From Candidatus Bathyarchaeota archaeon (GTDB lineage: Archaea; Thermoproteota; Bathyarchaeia; TCS64): DNA of 64,000 nucleotides. Numbering within the stretch: position 1 is the first letter of the stretch; each line of letters begins with the position of its first letter. The DNA is taken from NCBI GenBank assembly GCA_030739585.1, contig JASLYX010000002.1, forward strand, positions 1 to 64,000, given 5' to 3'. This document shows positions 46,846 to 56,102 of the stretch, in pieces. The translations under genes and the position numbers were made by a program. The notes beneath the pieces were generated by a model. The model had not been told where the DNA came from. It saw nothing but the letters and a program-made list of their open reading frames with translations, and did no database searches.

Positions 46846-47121
46846 ATGTCGAGATCGAACACCGTTTTCATTGGTAGAAAACCGGTCCTAAACTATGTGC
46901 TAGCTTGCTTGATCTTGCTCAAGAGCGCTGAGAAGGAAGTCTTCATTAAGGCGAGGGGAAGATCGATCAGCACAGCGGTTGGCGTGGTAGAAGTGATCAA
47001 GAATAGGTTCGTAAACGACTTGAAGGTCTTGGACATCAGCATTGGAACCGAGAGGCTTACATCTCCTGACCGAGATCAACCAACTAATGTGAGCAGTATC
47101 GAGATAAAGGTCATGAAATGA
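46846..47121 (+). CDS. albA: Alba chromatin protein
   Basis: 91 residues, the standard Alba size. Binds DNA and RNA as a dimer. Family marks are VFIGRKPVLNYVLA, the basic KARGRSISTAVGVVEVIKNR loop and the beta hairpin DISIGTERLTSPDRDQ. The usual Lys acetylation site region lies in the FIGRKP segment (conserved R-K). First gene of a small plus-strand run with the KH protein and aspS. Confidence 0.95.
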   Translation: MSRSNTVFIGRKPVLNYVLACLILLKSAEKEVFIKARGRSISTAVGVVEVIKNRFVNDLKVLDISIGTERLTSPDRDQPTNVSSIEIKVMK

Positions 47122-47181
47122 GAATAGCCAACTTGGTGTCTGACATCTGGCTTCTCTGGGAATCGCCGGAGGAACGGCCAA

Positions 47182-47694
47182 GTGCAAACACAACTATGTG
47201 AGTTCTGCTTGAAGAGTGGGATGCTCTGCAACATGTGTCAGGAAAAGGTCAATACAGGTGTAGTTAGCGATCTTTATCTGAAGGTGGCCCAGTATCTGCT
47301 AAAAGTCGAGAGAAAGAATCCCCAGCTCCAGAAGGGGAGGCTGGAGAAGGTGATCGATGTGGGGGGCTTCCTCGTCCTCGTGGTTGGACGGGGGGACCGT
47401 AACAAATTCATGGGGGATACCGGGAGGCTCCCCAGGGACGTGGGCGATGAGTTCAATCGAAGGGGCTTAGTCATAGAGGATGGTCTCAACGACCGGGGGT
47501 TCCTCGAGGACCTGTTCACGGGGCAGCACATTATTACCATAAACATTATCTGGCTCCCAGATGGCACCACGGAGACTCGAGTCGTACTTCAGGGACGCGG
47601 GGCTCGGCGCCTGAGCCTAAAGAGGCTTAACGCTTTGACGAGGATCGCGAAGGGGGTCCGGAACATGGACCTCAGGGTAGAGTACGTCTTCTGA
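47182..47694 (+). CDS. NusA-like protein with N-terminal zinc site and KH domain
   Basis: 170 residues. Two cysteine pairs (CEFCLKSGMLCNMCQ) form a probable zinc knuckle. The remainder has a KH-like region with GRGDRNKFMGDTG in place of the usual GxxG loop and VQGRGARRLSLKRLN at the end. It resembles archaeal NusA-like transcription or RNA-binding proteins that sit beside translation genes. Follows alba by 60 bases and precedes aspS. Confidence 0.75.
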   Translation: MQTQLCEFCLKSGMLCNMCQEKVNTGVVSDLYLKVAQYLLKVERKNPQLQKGRLEKVIDVGGFLVLVVGRGDRNKFMGDTGRLPRDVGDEFNRRGLVIEDGLNDRGFLEDLFTGQHIITINIIWLPDGTTETRVVLQGRGARRLSLKRLNALTRIAKGVRNMDLRVEYVF

Positions 47695-47753
47695 TCCACC
47701 AAAGTTCTTATTACTCAAGAGATTGTTAGCCCATAGGCTCTACAAGGATAGGT

Positions 47754-49052
47754 GTGTTACCTAGATTGTTTGAACGAGTTTACATTGAGGACTCCAAGGG
47801 GATGTTGGGGGAAACGGTCACCATCGCCGGATGGGTCACCCGGTCCCGAGATCTCAGGAAGATCATATTCATTGTGCTCCGGGACAAGACTGGAGACATC
47901 CAGATCACGGTGAAGAAAAATGGTTCCAATGATTTCGGTGATCTCGTCTTGGGCCGGGAGGATGTCCTCAAGGTCACTGGGAGGGTGGTGGAGACCCAGG
48001 TCGCCCAGGCAGGGATCGAGTTCATCCCGGACAGTATCGAGGTCCTGAATAAGGCACAGCAGCCTCTCCCTTTTGACCTGTTCGGCCCGGTGAAGGCAGA
48101 GATTGATACGAGACTCAACTATCGTTTCATGGATTTCAGGAGGCCAAGAAGCAACGCAATCTTTAGGGTACAGGACACTCTTCTGACGTCTTTCAGGAGG
48201 TTTCTCACGGACCAGAATTACCTTGAGTTTCAGCCCCCCTGTGTTATAGCTTCTGCGTCTGAAGGGGGAGCCGACCTGTTCAGACTCCCCTACTTCGAGA
48301 AGGAGGCGTTCCTCGCACAGAGTCCCCAGCTCTACAAGCAGATGTGTGCTATCAGTTTCGAGAAGGTATACACCATCACACCGATCTGGAGAGCGGAAAA
48401 GTTCAACACCCCTACCCATCTCAACGAGGTACGTCAGATGGATATTGAACAGGCCTTCGCCGACGACGAGACGGTGATGAAAGTACTGGAGGAGATCTTT
48501 GTCCATATGCTCACAGATGTTAATGAAAAGTGCCCCAAGGAAATGGAGCTCCTGGAACGGGAGATCATCATTCCCGAGTTACCCTTGAAGAGGATCACAT
48601 ACACCGAGGCTGTGGAGATGCTACAAGCCTCCGGAGAGGAGATAGCATGGGGTGACGACTTCTCGAAGCCCCAGGAGAGGAAACTCACAGAGCTGGTGGG
48701 GGATGAGGCGTTCTTCATGAAGGATTGGCCCAGTGTCCAGAAGGCCTTCTATGCTATGCCTTATGAAGATAACCCCGAGGTAGTCCACGCCTTCGACCTA
48801 TTATACAGCGGAGTTGAGATTAGCAGTGGCACCATGAGGATTCACATCCCTGATCTTCTGAGGGAGCAGCTCCGGAAGAAGGGGCTCAATCCAGACAACT
48901 TTTTCCACTACATCGAGAGCTTCAGTTACGGGGCGCCCCCCCACGCAGGGTGGAGCATCGGGTTAGAGAGGCTCACCATGACTGTAACGGGGATGAAAAA
49001 CATCCGGGAATGCTGCATGTTTCCTAGGGACAGAGACCGGTTGGTGCCCTAG
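47754..49052 (+). CDS. aspS: aspartyl-tRNA synthetase (archaeal/AsxRS type)
   Basis: 432 residues. N-terminal OB-fold (VTIAGWVTRSRDLRKIIFIVLRD) reading the anticodon, then the class II core: motif 1 RSNAIFRVQDTLLTSFRRFL, motif 2 FEKVYTITPIWRAEKFNTPTHLNE, and motif 3 GWSIGLERLTMTVTG. Archaeal length without the bacterial insertion. Whether it is discriminating is not clear: tRNA-Asn is encoded nearby, but the asparagine enzyme is not in the window. Confidence 0.94.
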   Translation: MLPRLFERVYIEDSKGMLGETVTIAGWVTRSRDLRKIIFIVLRDKTGDIQITVKKNGSNDFGDLVLGREDVLKVTGRVVETQVAQAGIEFIPDSIEVLNKAQQPLPFDLFGPVKAEIDTRLNYRFMDFRRPRSNAIFRVQDTLLTSFRRFLTDQNYLEFQPPCVIASASEGGADLFRLPYFEKEAFLAQSPQLYKQMCAISFEKVYTITPIWRAEKFNTPTHLNEVRQMDIEQAFADDETVMKVLEEIFVHMLTDVNEKCPKEMELLEREIIIPELPLKRITYTEAVEMLQASGEEIAWGDDFSKPQERKLTELVGDEAFFMKDWPSVQKAFYAMPYEDNPEVVHAFDLLYSGVEISSGTMRIHIPDLLREQLRKKGLNPDNFFHYIESFSYGAPPHAGWSIGLERLTMTVTGMKNIRECCMFPRDRDRLVP

Positions 49053-49421
49053 GTGGGCAAAAACTCCTTCGGGTACAAGATGTGCATCGTTCTCCGAATG
49101 GACCTCGGGATGAGCACCGGGAAGCTTATCGCCCAGGCAGCACATGCCGCCGTCGGGGCATCGGATCTCGGTAAGAAAGAGAACCATAAGGCTTGGCGCA
49201 ACTGGAGGGATAAAGGGGCCAAGAAGGTGTCATTAGAGGCCGAGTCCCTCAAGGAGCTCAAAGAACTCCAGAGTAAGGCAGTTGATCTCGATATCGTTAA
49301 CATCATCATCCAGGACGCTGGCCACACCGAGGTGCCAACAGGTACCATCACCGCCCTGGGGTTGGGCCCGGATAAGTCTGATCTGCTAGACAAGGTTACG
49401 GGCTCGCTGCCGCTCATCTAG
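49053..49421 (+). CDS. pth2: peptidyl-tRNA hydrolase, Pth2 type
   Basis: 122 residues of the archaeal/eukaryotic Pth2 family, which frees tRNA from stalled peptides. Signature: MCIVLRMDLGMSTGKLIAQAAHAAVGA and, at the end, DAGHTEVPTGTITALGLGP. The GTG start immediately follows the aspS TAG (CCCTAGGTG), indicating coupling. Confidence 0.95.
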   Translation: MGKNSFGYKMCIVLRMDLGMSTGKLIAQAAHAAVGASDLGKKENHKAWRNWRDKGAKKVSLEAESLKELKELQSKAVDLDIVNIIIQDAGHTEVPTGTITALGLGPDKSDLLDKVTGSLPLI

Positions 49422-49429
49422 TAGGACGC

Positions 49430-50101
49430 CTAGTCTTTTCCCTTGACGAACATGGGCTTGAATCCGTCGAGTAGGGTGATTAGTGTGTCAGCGAACCCAG
49501 GAAGAAACCACTTGCTAATAGTAATAATAAGGATCGCAATGCCAATGACTCCATAGATGAAGCTTATCGGATAGTGGTAGGTATCTACCGTGGGATTCGT
49601 GAAGAACCATGTGAACGGAGGCAGATTGAAAGCCGTTAGGTAGACTATGATGAAGATTCGGGACAAATTCATGAGAAAGACAAGGACCCACCCGAATGCG
49701 AGGCTAATGGCCTTCCTTTGCCAGCTCCCTCTGTTAAGGGGTAGGATCAGGGCGACTAGGACACCCCAAACATGAATCGCTGTGCACTCCCGTATGATGA
49801 TGACGTAGACGTCCCGGGCGCCCCCCATAAGGCTCAAATATGCGAGTCCATTGTCGACCCCGTTGCTTGAGGAGAGTTTCAGTAAGGTAAAAATTCCCGT
49901 CATGATCTCGGCTGTGAGCCTTTCGAGCCATGCGCTTGGGACGAGCTCGAACCCCCATGCAATAGTAAGGAATAATAGGATATAGAACAGAGTAGCCCGC
50001 ATAGGCTCTGGGAGGCCTCTGACCGTCATTTTCTGTAATAGTTGTCCGACAATGAAATATATTTTTTTTGGCAATTCTGAAGTATCCCCAACAGAGCTCA
50101 A
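49430..50101 (-). CDS. archaeosortase/exosortase family protein
   Basis: 223 residues with about eight membrane helices. The family's catalytic triad is visible: Cys in IIRECTAIH, Arg in NLSRIFIIVYL and His in DTYHYPISFIYGV. These enzymes cut a C-terminal PxxxTM-like signal from surface proteins and attach a lipid or other anchor. No substrate carrying such a tail is evident in the window. Convergent with pth2, eight bases apart. Confidence 0.85.
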   Translation of the reverse strand: MSSVGDTSELPKKIYFIVGQLLQKMTVRGLPEPMRATLFYILLFLTIAWGFELVPSAWLERLTAEIMTGIFTLLKLSSSNGVDNGLAYLSLMGGARDVYVIIIRECTAIHVWGVLVALILPLNRGSWQRKAISLAFGWVLVFLMNLSRIFIIVYLTAFNLPPFTWFFTNPTVDTYHYPISFIYGVIGIAILIITISKWFLPGFADTLITLLDGFKPMFVKGKD

Positions 50102-50222
50102 GGAAACGTTTCTCGCGGGAGTTTTCTGTAATGCTTAACAATCTACATTATATCAACCAAAACCCAGTATCACCAAATGGTGATCTGTGTAAATGTGCTG
50201 TTTGCGACGAAAAAACTCAAGC

Positions 50223-50384
50223 CTAGGGACCTTTAAACCCACATCCAGGACAGGTGTATGCCCTCCCAAAGAGTCTACACCTTTCACATCGTAAGATGGA
50301 GACGTTACCGCAGCTGGGGCACTGAAACTTTACGGTCTTCTCGCCGGGGGCTGTCCTCTTACTGCAGGAGATACAGGATGGCAT
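50223..50384 (-). CDS. HVO_2753-type double zinc ribbon mini-protein
   Basis: 53 residues with four CxxC units: CISC, CPSCG, CERC and CPGCG, around RTAPGEKTVKF. This is the small archaeal zinc finger protein of COG2888/HVO_2753 type, linked to RNA binding, motility and surface adhesion in Haloferax. Too short for usual gene callers. Lies alone between the archaeosortase-like gene and the geranylgeranyl reductase. Confidence 0.8.
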   Translation of the reverse strand: MPSCISCSKRTAPGEKTVKFQCPSCGNVSILRCERCRLFGRAYTCPGCGFKGP

Positions 50385-50420
50385 TTTGCTCAGCTTACTA
50401 TCAAGCCCACAGCCGATTAT

Positions 50421-51623
50421 TTAAAGGTTAAATCGGCTCTTGAACTCCTCCAAGGCGAGGTGGCCAACAGTGCCCGTTAGGACCCGAAGCATCCCAGGGT
50501 GGGTGAGAGCCTTCCTGAGAAACTCGCTTTGAAGGTCCATATCGCCTTCTGCAATGAACTTCTCCAGGATCGGCTCAAGGCCAGCTGACTTGACTGATGC
50601 GAAAATCTTATTCATCCGGGGATCAGGAATGGAGTTTAGGAACCTCCGCATCCTGAGCATTGAGGAGAACTCCCCTCCAAGAGCCTCCCGCCACCTTTTA
50701 TCGTATCGTCTGAGGAAACTCGCAGAGTAGTCTCCCTCTTCGAGGGCCTGAATCGCCGTCTCAGCAGCTATTATCGCGCACATACCCCCTAAGATGACTC
50801 CTCCCCCCGTGGTAGGTTTCGTGTGACCAGCAACATCCCCAACCAGGAGTATTCCTTCCCCGTGTGTCTTGTCAATAGGTCCCCCGGTTAGCACGGGCCA
50901 TCTCGTGGGCTCTTCGCACTTCGAGAGCCCAAATCGGGCCTTGATGAAGCTCCTGAGGAGTTCCAAGGCGTCCCCCTTACTAGTAGCAAGGCCGCAGCGT
51001 ATCTCGTCCTCTCCGTTTGGCACCGCCCAGGCGAACATTCCCTCTGCTAGTTTCTTCCCCAACCAGACTTCTACCATGTCAGATTCCAGTTGGGCGCCGG
51101 GGACGTTGGCGTTGATGCCCGCCAAGATACCGCTTTCCGGTTTATGGAGCCTCACTTTTTTAGCTAGAGCGCCAGAAACGCCCTCTGCATCGATCACTAT
51201 ACTTGCTTCGATTTCTAGGTCTCCCCTGACCCCGACAACCTTGCCGTTCGTAATGATAAAATCTCGGATACGGTGTTTTGTCTCGATCTCAGCCCCTGCG
51301 TCCCTCGCGGCATCAGCAAGATGTTTGTCAAAGACGGTTCTGTCCACGATGTAAGCCCGGGTCTTCCTGCCCATTATCCTGATCCCAGTGCCGTTCGGGG
51401 CGAAGGCTGTGCCTCCCTTGATCTCATGCCTGAGAAAATCGATGTTTGGTTCCACCCCGATGCGATTGAGTCCCTCGATGCTCAGGACCCCTGCACAGTG
51501 GTTAGGGGTACCTATCTTCGGATGCTCCTCGAAGACCTTGACTCGAATGCCTTGAGCAGCAAGCTCCCGGGCAGTGATGAGTCCCGCGGGCCCACCGCCG
51601 ACGACGGCTACCTCCGTCCTCAA
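50421..51623 (-). CDS. geranylgeranyl reductase family flavoprotein
   Basis: 400 residues. FAD-binding GGGPAGLITARELA at the N-terminus, CAGVLS, GEGILLVGDVAGHTKPTTGGGV and a C-terminal cap fit the digeranylgeranyl-glycerophospholipid reductase group that saturates archaeal lipid chains. The membrane-lipid use is inferred; related proteins reduce geranylgeranyl in other pathways. It starts ten bases after the FKBP stop. Confidence 0.9.
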   Translation of the reverse strand: MRTEVAVVGGGPAGLITARELAAQGIRVKVFEEHPKIGTPNHCAGVLSIEGLNRIGVEPNIDFLRHEIKGGTAFAPNGTGIRIMGRKTRAYIVDRTVFDKHLADAARDAGAEIETKHRIRDFIITNGKVVGVRGDLEIEASIVIDAEGVSGALAKKVRLHKPESGILAGINANVPGAQLESDMVEVWLGKKLAEGMFAWAVPNGEDEIRCGLATSKGDALELLRSFIKARFGLSKCEEPTRWPVLTGGPIDKTHGEGILLVGDVAGHTKPTTGGGVILGGMCAIIAAETAIQALEEGDYSASFLRRYDKRWREALGGEFSSMLRMRRFLNSIPDPRMNKIFASVKSAGLEPILEKFIAEGDMDLQSEFLRKALTHPGMLRVLTGTVGHLALEEFKSRFNL

Positions 51624-51633
51624 GGGGACTTCC

Positions 51634-52467
51634 CTAGCCGGCCCGCTTTATGACCTCGGTGTATTCGACCATGGCGATATCATCATAGTAGCGTTGGATA
51701 TCGAGGGCAACGCCACTCTTCGCGATCTGGATGTTATCCCCAAAGAAGATCTCGTAGGGAATCTCGATTTTGACCTTTGTCTTCATTATCTTGATCTTGA
51801 AGAGGCTTAGATCAATTCCCATGAACCGACGCCCTAGGAGAGCCCTAATCTTATCCTCGTCGTTATCATGTTTGACACTAGGCTTGACATGGTAGACGAT
51901 TCTTCTGCCTGCAAGAGGATGGTTGTAATCAAGCTGGATTCTACCCCCACCCATACTCCGAACAACTGCGGTTCTACCGTCTAGCGTCAATTGCTGCCCT
52001 ACGACAGGGTTGATCCCTTTTGATCTGAGGACCCTGAAGGGGACCATCCTCACATTCTCCGGGTTCCTCTCTCCGAAGGCCTCCTCGGGGGGAATTTCTA
52101 CCTCGGCTGTCTCCTGGAGCTTGAGGCCGACGAGGCGATCATCTAAGCCCTTGAGGACCCAGCCTTCTCCTATGACAACTAGCTTTGAGCCGTAGGTTTT
52201 CTCTTCTTCATGTATGTTCTCTCTCTTAGCGAGCTCCTCGTCTGTGGTGTCAAAAATCTCGTCAGTTTCCAGTGTCCTCCCGGTCATCTCCACTAGGATA
52301 AAGTCACCCTTCTCGATGACGGGCTCCTTTTTCTTGAGTTTCTCTTCTTTCACTGGCTGCTCTTCGGGAGCCGCCACAGGACCCTCTACGGGGTTTTCTT
52401 CCTGTTCCTCTTTGAACTTATCCTCTTCACTCATCGTGATTCCTTCAATGTTAACGTCTGATGACAT
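51634..52467 (-). CDS. FKBP-type peptidyl-prolyl isomerase (SlyD-like)
   Basis: 277 residues. An acidic, Pro/Glu-rich N-terminal tail of about 50 residues, then the FKBP core with the flap insertion typical of SlyD-type archaeal enzymes: GDFILVEMTGRTLETDEIFDTT, VVIGEGWVLKGLDDRLVGLK, IPPEEAFGERNPENVRMVP and DYNHPLAGRRIVYHV. The C-terminal 90 residues form an extra domain found in long archaeal FKBPs. Acts as a folding helper in the cytoplasm. Confidence 0.92.
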   Translation of the reverse strand: MSSDVNIEGITMSEEDKFKEEQEENPVEGPVAAPEEQPVKEEKLKKKEPVIEKGDFILVEMTGRTLETDEIFDTTDEELAKRENIHEEEKTYGSKLVVIGEGWVLKGLDDRLVGLKLQETAEVEIPPEEAFGERNPENVRMVPFRVLRSKGINPVVGQQLTLDGRTAVVRSMGGGRIQLDYNHPLAGRRIVYHVKPSVKHDNDEDKIRALLGRRFMGIDLSLFKIKIMKTKVKIEIPYEIFFGDNIQIAKSGVALDIQRYYDDIAMVEYTEVIKRAG

Positions 52468-52639
52468 CTGCCACTAAATGCTTGGACCCACCTCAGAAAA
52501 ACATATTGAGGTTTAAAGTCTTTCTGTAAGGAGGAGGCATTACCGTTTAGGCTGTGCATCTTAGCTTGGATAACCGTTTAAAAAACTACGATTCAGATCC
52601 TTCTTTGTAAAATTTTCTGACAAGGACTCACCATCTGGA

Positions 52640-53345
52640 ATACTATGAAAGAGTAACACATCAGATACCTCTGTGCGATAAGCCGTTCGGTGAGGAGGGA
52701 GATTCTCTGGGCCTCAAAAGAGGAGAGGTTAACCCCGAGGTGCTCAGTGAACCGACAAGGATTGATGAAAAATCACTCGCATAGCATCTGAGCATACTAG
52801 AATACGATTTCTTTATCCAAAAGCTAGAGATGGACGTCGTGGTCATCTATGGTCTAACCCAAGAGGGAGGCCATGGACTACGTGGACAAGTGAACAATAG
52901 CCGAAATGACGGAGACCCTAAATAGACCCGATCCGAAGAAACCTCTTCCCATTTCGTTCTAATCAAGGGAACCTGGGGTAGTTGCGCAGAGGATTTTGGG
53001 GAAGCGCCTCGTTCGTGTGCTTTACCGCGAGGTCCTGGAGGAGGATACCCTGGAGACCGGAGCATACTTTGGGGCCGGGGATATCGAATTGAGGGTCTTC
53101 CACGGGAGGAAGAAATACAATACCCTCATATGATGAGAACCTAGGCAGATCTTCATCTACACCATGCACTGGGTGTTCAATGTCGTTGTCCTTAAAGTCA
53201 ATAAGATCGGTGCGGTGCTCATCAGGGCGATTGAGCCCACCCTGAGGATGGAGTCCATGCCAAACTATAGGCCCATAGACTCCTCGAGAGCTCTCACGAG
53301 CGACCCTCGGGAGCTGGTCCTCGCCTAGAGATCCATCTGGGCACT
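52640..53345 (+). pseudogene. degenerate coding remnants, unrecognised
   Basis: Two patches look coding but are interrupted. First, 52640-52912 reads CDKPFGEEGDSLGLKRGE, a TAG, then LEYDFFIQKLEMDVVVIYG in one frame to another stop. Second, 52980-53330 reads KRLVRVLYREVLEEDTLETG, IELRVFHGRKKYNTLI, two stops, then FIYTMHWVFNVVVLKVNKIG and AVLIRAIEPTLRMES. Amino acid pattern is protein-like, but I recognise no family. The 52468-53506 gap is otherwise empty. Confidence 0.5.
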
Positions 53346-53506
53346 CGTGGTTCCTCTGTTCTAGGAACTAGAAGCGAGATCCGAATACTGAACTTAGGCT
53401 CAGATCCCGTAATCAGAACTTTGTAGGATCGGTATCACGAAAGACTAGACTTGGATCTCAGGTTCTACGTCAAAGAGAACCTGTAAGTGTCCCGGTGAGG
53501 GCGCCA

Positions 53507-54208
53507 TCAATCTATGAGGGAGAAAAAGTCATCAGTAAGATAGCGGATGAATTCGTCGAGGCTGCTCTTACTGAACAGGGTGACAACGCAGTTCCGTGAC
53601 ACACCAACGGTGATTCCCCGCTTTTGTATCCCGAACACTACATACCAGATTTTCCCGTGCTCCTTGTAATCCTTGTAGAGTCCGGTGTCAGCTAGGCTTT
53701 CCCCGGCGAGGCAGAGCTTGTTGACCCCTGGGATGTCGACGTTGTCAAACCAGATAAGCCGAGTGGCCTGTGGGTTCGACTCGTGAAGGTTCATCAGGAT
53801 TTCGTCAGGGATTCTGACCTCGACGATAGCTCCAGTGACCCCGAAGAGGATCTCGCTGACCTTGTTGGCAACATGGTTGGTGAGGAGCTTTTTGACCCCT
53901 CTGGCAACGCTGGGGGCCACTACAATTAGGAAGGTTCGCTTTTCATAGGGCTTTACCCAGAATGGGGCTTCCTCGGTAACGGGGGTCTCCACCATCTTCC
54001 TCTTGTAGTGCCGGGGCTTCACATAATCCCTCGCGAAGACCCCCTTAATGGAGTCCTCCGCCAGCTCTAGGTCGAGGACCTCCGTGAGGAGGGATATGAC
54101 CTCCTCCCCTTCCCAGTCCTCCTCTTCCCTGAATGCCTGTAACTTTTCATAGACCTTAGCGAGGGATATCTTCTCTCTGATCTCGAACGTCTTGGCGGGC
54201 AGGACCAT
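53507..54208 (-). CDS. conserved hypothetical protein
   Basis: 233 residues, soluble, intact between two decayed stretches. The first 70 residues are acidic and helical (EEEDWEGEEVISLLTEVLDL), then an alpha/beta part (TFLIVVAPSVARGVKKLLTN, IVEVRIPDEIL, LIWFDNVDIPGV, KIWYVVFGIQKRGITVGVS). No motif recognised. Its survival among remnants implies selection. Confidence 0.75.
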   Translation of the reverse strand: MVLPAKTFEIREKISLAKVYEKLQAFREEEDWEGEEVISLLTEVLDLELAEDSIKGVFARDYVKPRHYKRKMVETPVTEEAPFWVKPYEKRTFLIVVAPSVARGVKKLLTNHVANKVSEILFGVTGAIVEVRIPDEILMNLHESNPQATRLIWFDNVDIPGVNKLCLAGESLADTGLYKDYKEHGKIWYVVFGIQKRGITVGVSRNCVVTLFSKSSLDEFIRYLTDDFFSLID

Positions 54209-54304
54209 TTAAAAGAGTTATGAGGATCCTCAGTTTTAAGGTGAACGGACCTAGGATATTTTTTACGTTAAAAAATAAGAGATACAATCAGTGATTCAAA
54301 GTCT

Positions 54305-54977
54305 TATATCGCGGCGGACTTGGGTCTTCTCAACTGTAGATTCGTAACTATGGATGAGGATGATTCCATCGCGGAAGCAGTGGCCGTGAAGTTCAGGAGG
54401 ATAACTTAAGTGGGAATAAGCAAGGGGGTAGAGGTCCTCATCGGAGAGAGGACTGTCTTGTGGATCTCTGGGGAATGACCGTGATCCCGAGGCGTATAAA
54501 CTCTCCCTGCCACATCTTTTAGGAGTGGTGGTGAGAGAAATTCTGATGGATTCAGCAAGGAGGCGGGCTATTCCATTGCGGATCTCCAGACCCGTCTCGC
54601 AGAGAAGACTGCGGAGACTCCTAAAGGTGAGGGGGTCATGGGCTATAGGGAGGACAACTCCAAGCTGACTGAAAAGCGGTATCCCCCCCGGGGGGGGATC
54701 TTGATAGGACTATCAAGGATAATCCAGTACTCCTCTCCACGGTAGGAGGGCATTTTTCCATCTCTAACAGACTCGCGTTTGAGCTAGTAAAAGTGAGCAA
54801 GGACTCCCTTAATCCAGTTAGTGGGAGGTTTGACTGGAACCTCGAGACAGAGGATGTGACCGGAAATGGTGGTCTTAGAGGGACATCCTAACTGTGCCAA
54901 AAATGGAGAACGTCGACATCCCGGTAGACATGGCTATCCTCGACAGGAGGGTGATCTACCGACGGATGACCGCCTGA
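54305..54977 (+). pseudogene. YtcJ-type amidohydrolase, decayed with internal deletion
   Basis: The start ADLGLLNCRFVTMDEDDSI matches the N-terminus of the YtcJ/Amidohydrolase_3 family (ADLVLLNGRVVTMD). It stops at TAA and TGA, and the reading frame jumps. The middle EDNSKLTEKRYPPRG, NPVLLSTVGGHFSISNRLAF, VKVSKDSLNPVSGRF and the very end ILTVPKMENVDIPVDMAILD then VIYRR also match, but the central 300 or so residues of the barrel are missing. A run of seven C and eight G at 54683-54697 sits in the PPRGG part. Convincing pseudogene. Confidence 0.75.
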
Positions 54978-55042
54978 GCCTCGTGGGTTTCTCCTGAAAA
55001 GCATTTATCAGCGGAGTGTCAACCCTACATGGGAGATTCTAA

Positions 55043-55870
55043 ATGAAAGTTTTCATCTCAGTGGATATGGAAGGGATATCCGGCGTCGTAGACGGGAGCC
55101 AAACGGGCCGTGATAAGGCTGAGTACAGGACGGGGAGGGCCCTTATGGTGGCCGACGTGAACGCTGCCATTGACGGTATCTTGGAGGTAGTCCCAGAGGC
55201 CGAGATCGTGGTGAGCGACGCCCATGGAGGTATGAGGAACATCGAGCCCGAAGTTCTCAATAAGGCGGCGGTGCTGGTCCGGGGGACCCCCAAGCCCCTC
55301 ACCCAGATGGCAGGGATCGACAGCAGCTTCGATGCCGTTTTCTTTGTGGGATACCATGCTAAGAAGGGGACTAAGCATGGGGTGCTAAGCCACACGATCT
55401 CAGGGCGCACCATTGAGAGCGTCACCATCAACGGGATGGAGGTGGGTGAGACCGCTATCAATGCGGGGATCGCAGGCCACTTTGGAGTCCCATTGGTTTT
55501 CCTAGCGGGGGATCAGTCGACAGCTCAGGAAGCGAAGGAGCTGGATCCCGGCATTGAGGTAGCGGTGGTGAAAGAAGCCATTGGGCGAACCTCAGCTAGG
55601 TGCCTCCACCCCGATATCGCGAGGGCCCTTATCCGGGAGAATGCCACAAAGGCCTTGAAAGGGGGAGTGACCGTGAAGCCATTCGTGTTTAAGACTCCAG
55701 TGGAGATAGTCGTCAGGTTTACCAACTCAAGATTAGGGGATGCTGTTGAGTTTATGCCCTCCGCTGAGAGGCTCGACGGAAAAGGGTTCAGGTTTATTCA
55801 AAATGACTTCCTCGGGGCCTTTAACGCACTGAGAGCCTCAATCTTCATTGCCAGTGCCGTCTCCACTTAA
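55043..55870 (+). CDS. M55 D-aminopeptidase (DppA-like)
   Basis: 275 residues. Zinc aminopeptidase of family M55, which releases D-amino acids such as D-Ala from peptides. Family sites are MKVFISVDMEGISGV (metal Asp/Glu), EIVVSDAHGGMRN (His), FFVGYHAKKGT and the Glu in GEVGETAIN-like segment EVGETAINAGIAG. Start is close to an A/T-rich element and the ATG is preceded by GGGAGA. Nothing else nearby of the dipeptide permease type. Confidence 0.9.
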   Translation: MKVFISVDMEGISGVVDGSQTGRDKAEYRTGRALMVADVNAAIDGILEVVPEAEIVVSDAHGGMRNIEPEVLNKAAVLVRGTPKPLTQMAGIDSSFDAVFFVGYHAKKGTKHGVLSHTISGRTIESVTINGMEVGETAINAGIAGHFGVPLVFLAGDQSTAQEAKELDPGIEVAVVKEAIGRTSARCLHPDIARALIRENATKALKGGVTVKPFVFKTPVEIVVRFTNSRLGDAVEFMPSAERLDGKGFRFIQNDFLGAFNALRASIFIASAVST

Positions 55871-55940
55871 TCTCATCTTTTCGCGGGCGTGAGAAAAAAG
55901 ACGGCTTTAGACTCGTGCATGAATCAATGATTTTAAATGG

Positions 55941-56015
55941 TGGGCCCGGAGGGATTTGAACCCACCACCACCTGGTTATGAGCCAGGTGCTCTAACCAAA
56001 CTGAGCTACGGGCCC
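55941..56015 (-). tRNA. tRNA-Met elongator (CAT)
   Basis: Minus-strand cloverleaf: acceptor GGGCCCG/CGGGCCC, D arm GCTC-AGTTTGGTTA-GAGC, anticodon loop CTCATAA with CAT, T arm GTGGG-TTCAAAT-CCCTC-like, discriminator A. Not the initiator form, which begins AGCGG in archaea. An isoleucine tRNA with modified CAT is possible and cannot be excluded by sequence alone. Confidence 0.9.
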
Positions 56016-56066
56016 CCAACAAGATACCTGGCCAACCCAGATAAAAACACCACCCCAACCCGGGAA

Positions 56067-56076
56067 AACATATAAA
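56067..56076 (+). promoter_or_regulatory. TATA box of tRNA-Glu
   Basis: ACATATAAAC about 30 bases before the tRNA-Glu start. The tRNA-Met gene runs the other way from the same 87-base gap. Confidence 0.5.
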
Positions 56077-56102
56077 CGCCCCAATACCAATAACCCCCCC
56101 TG

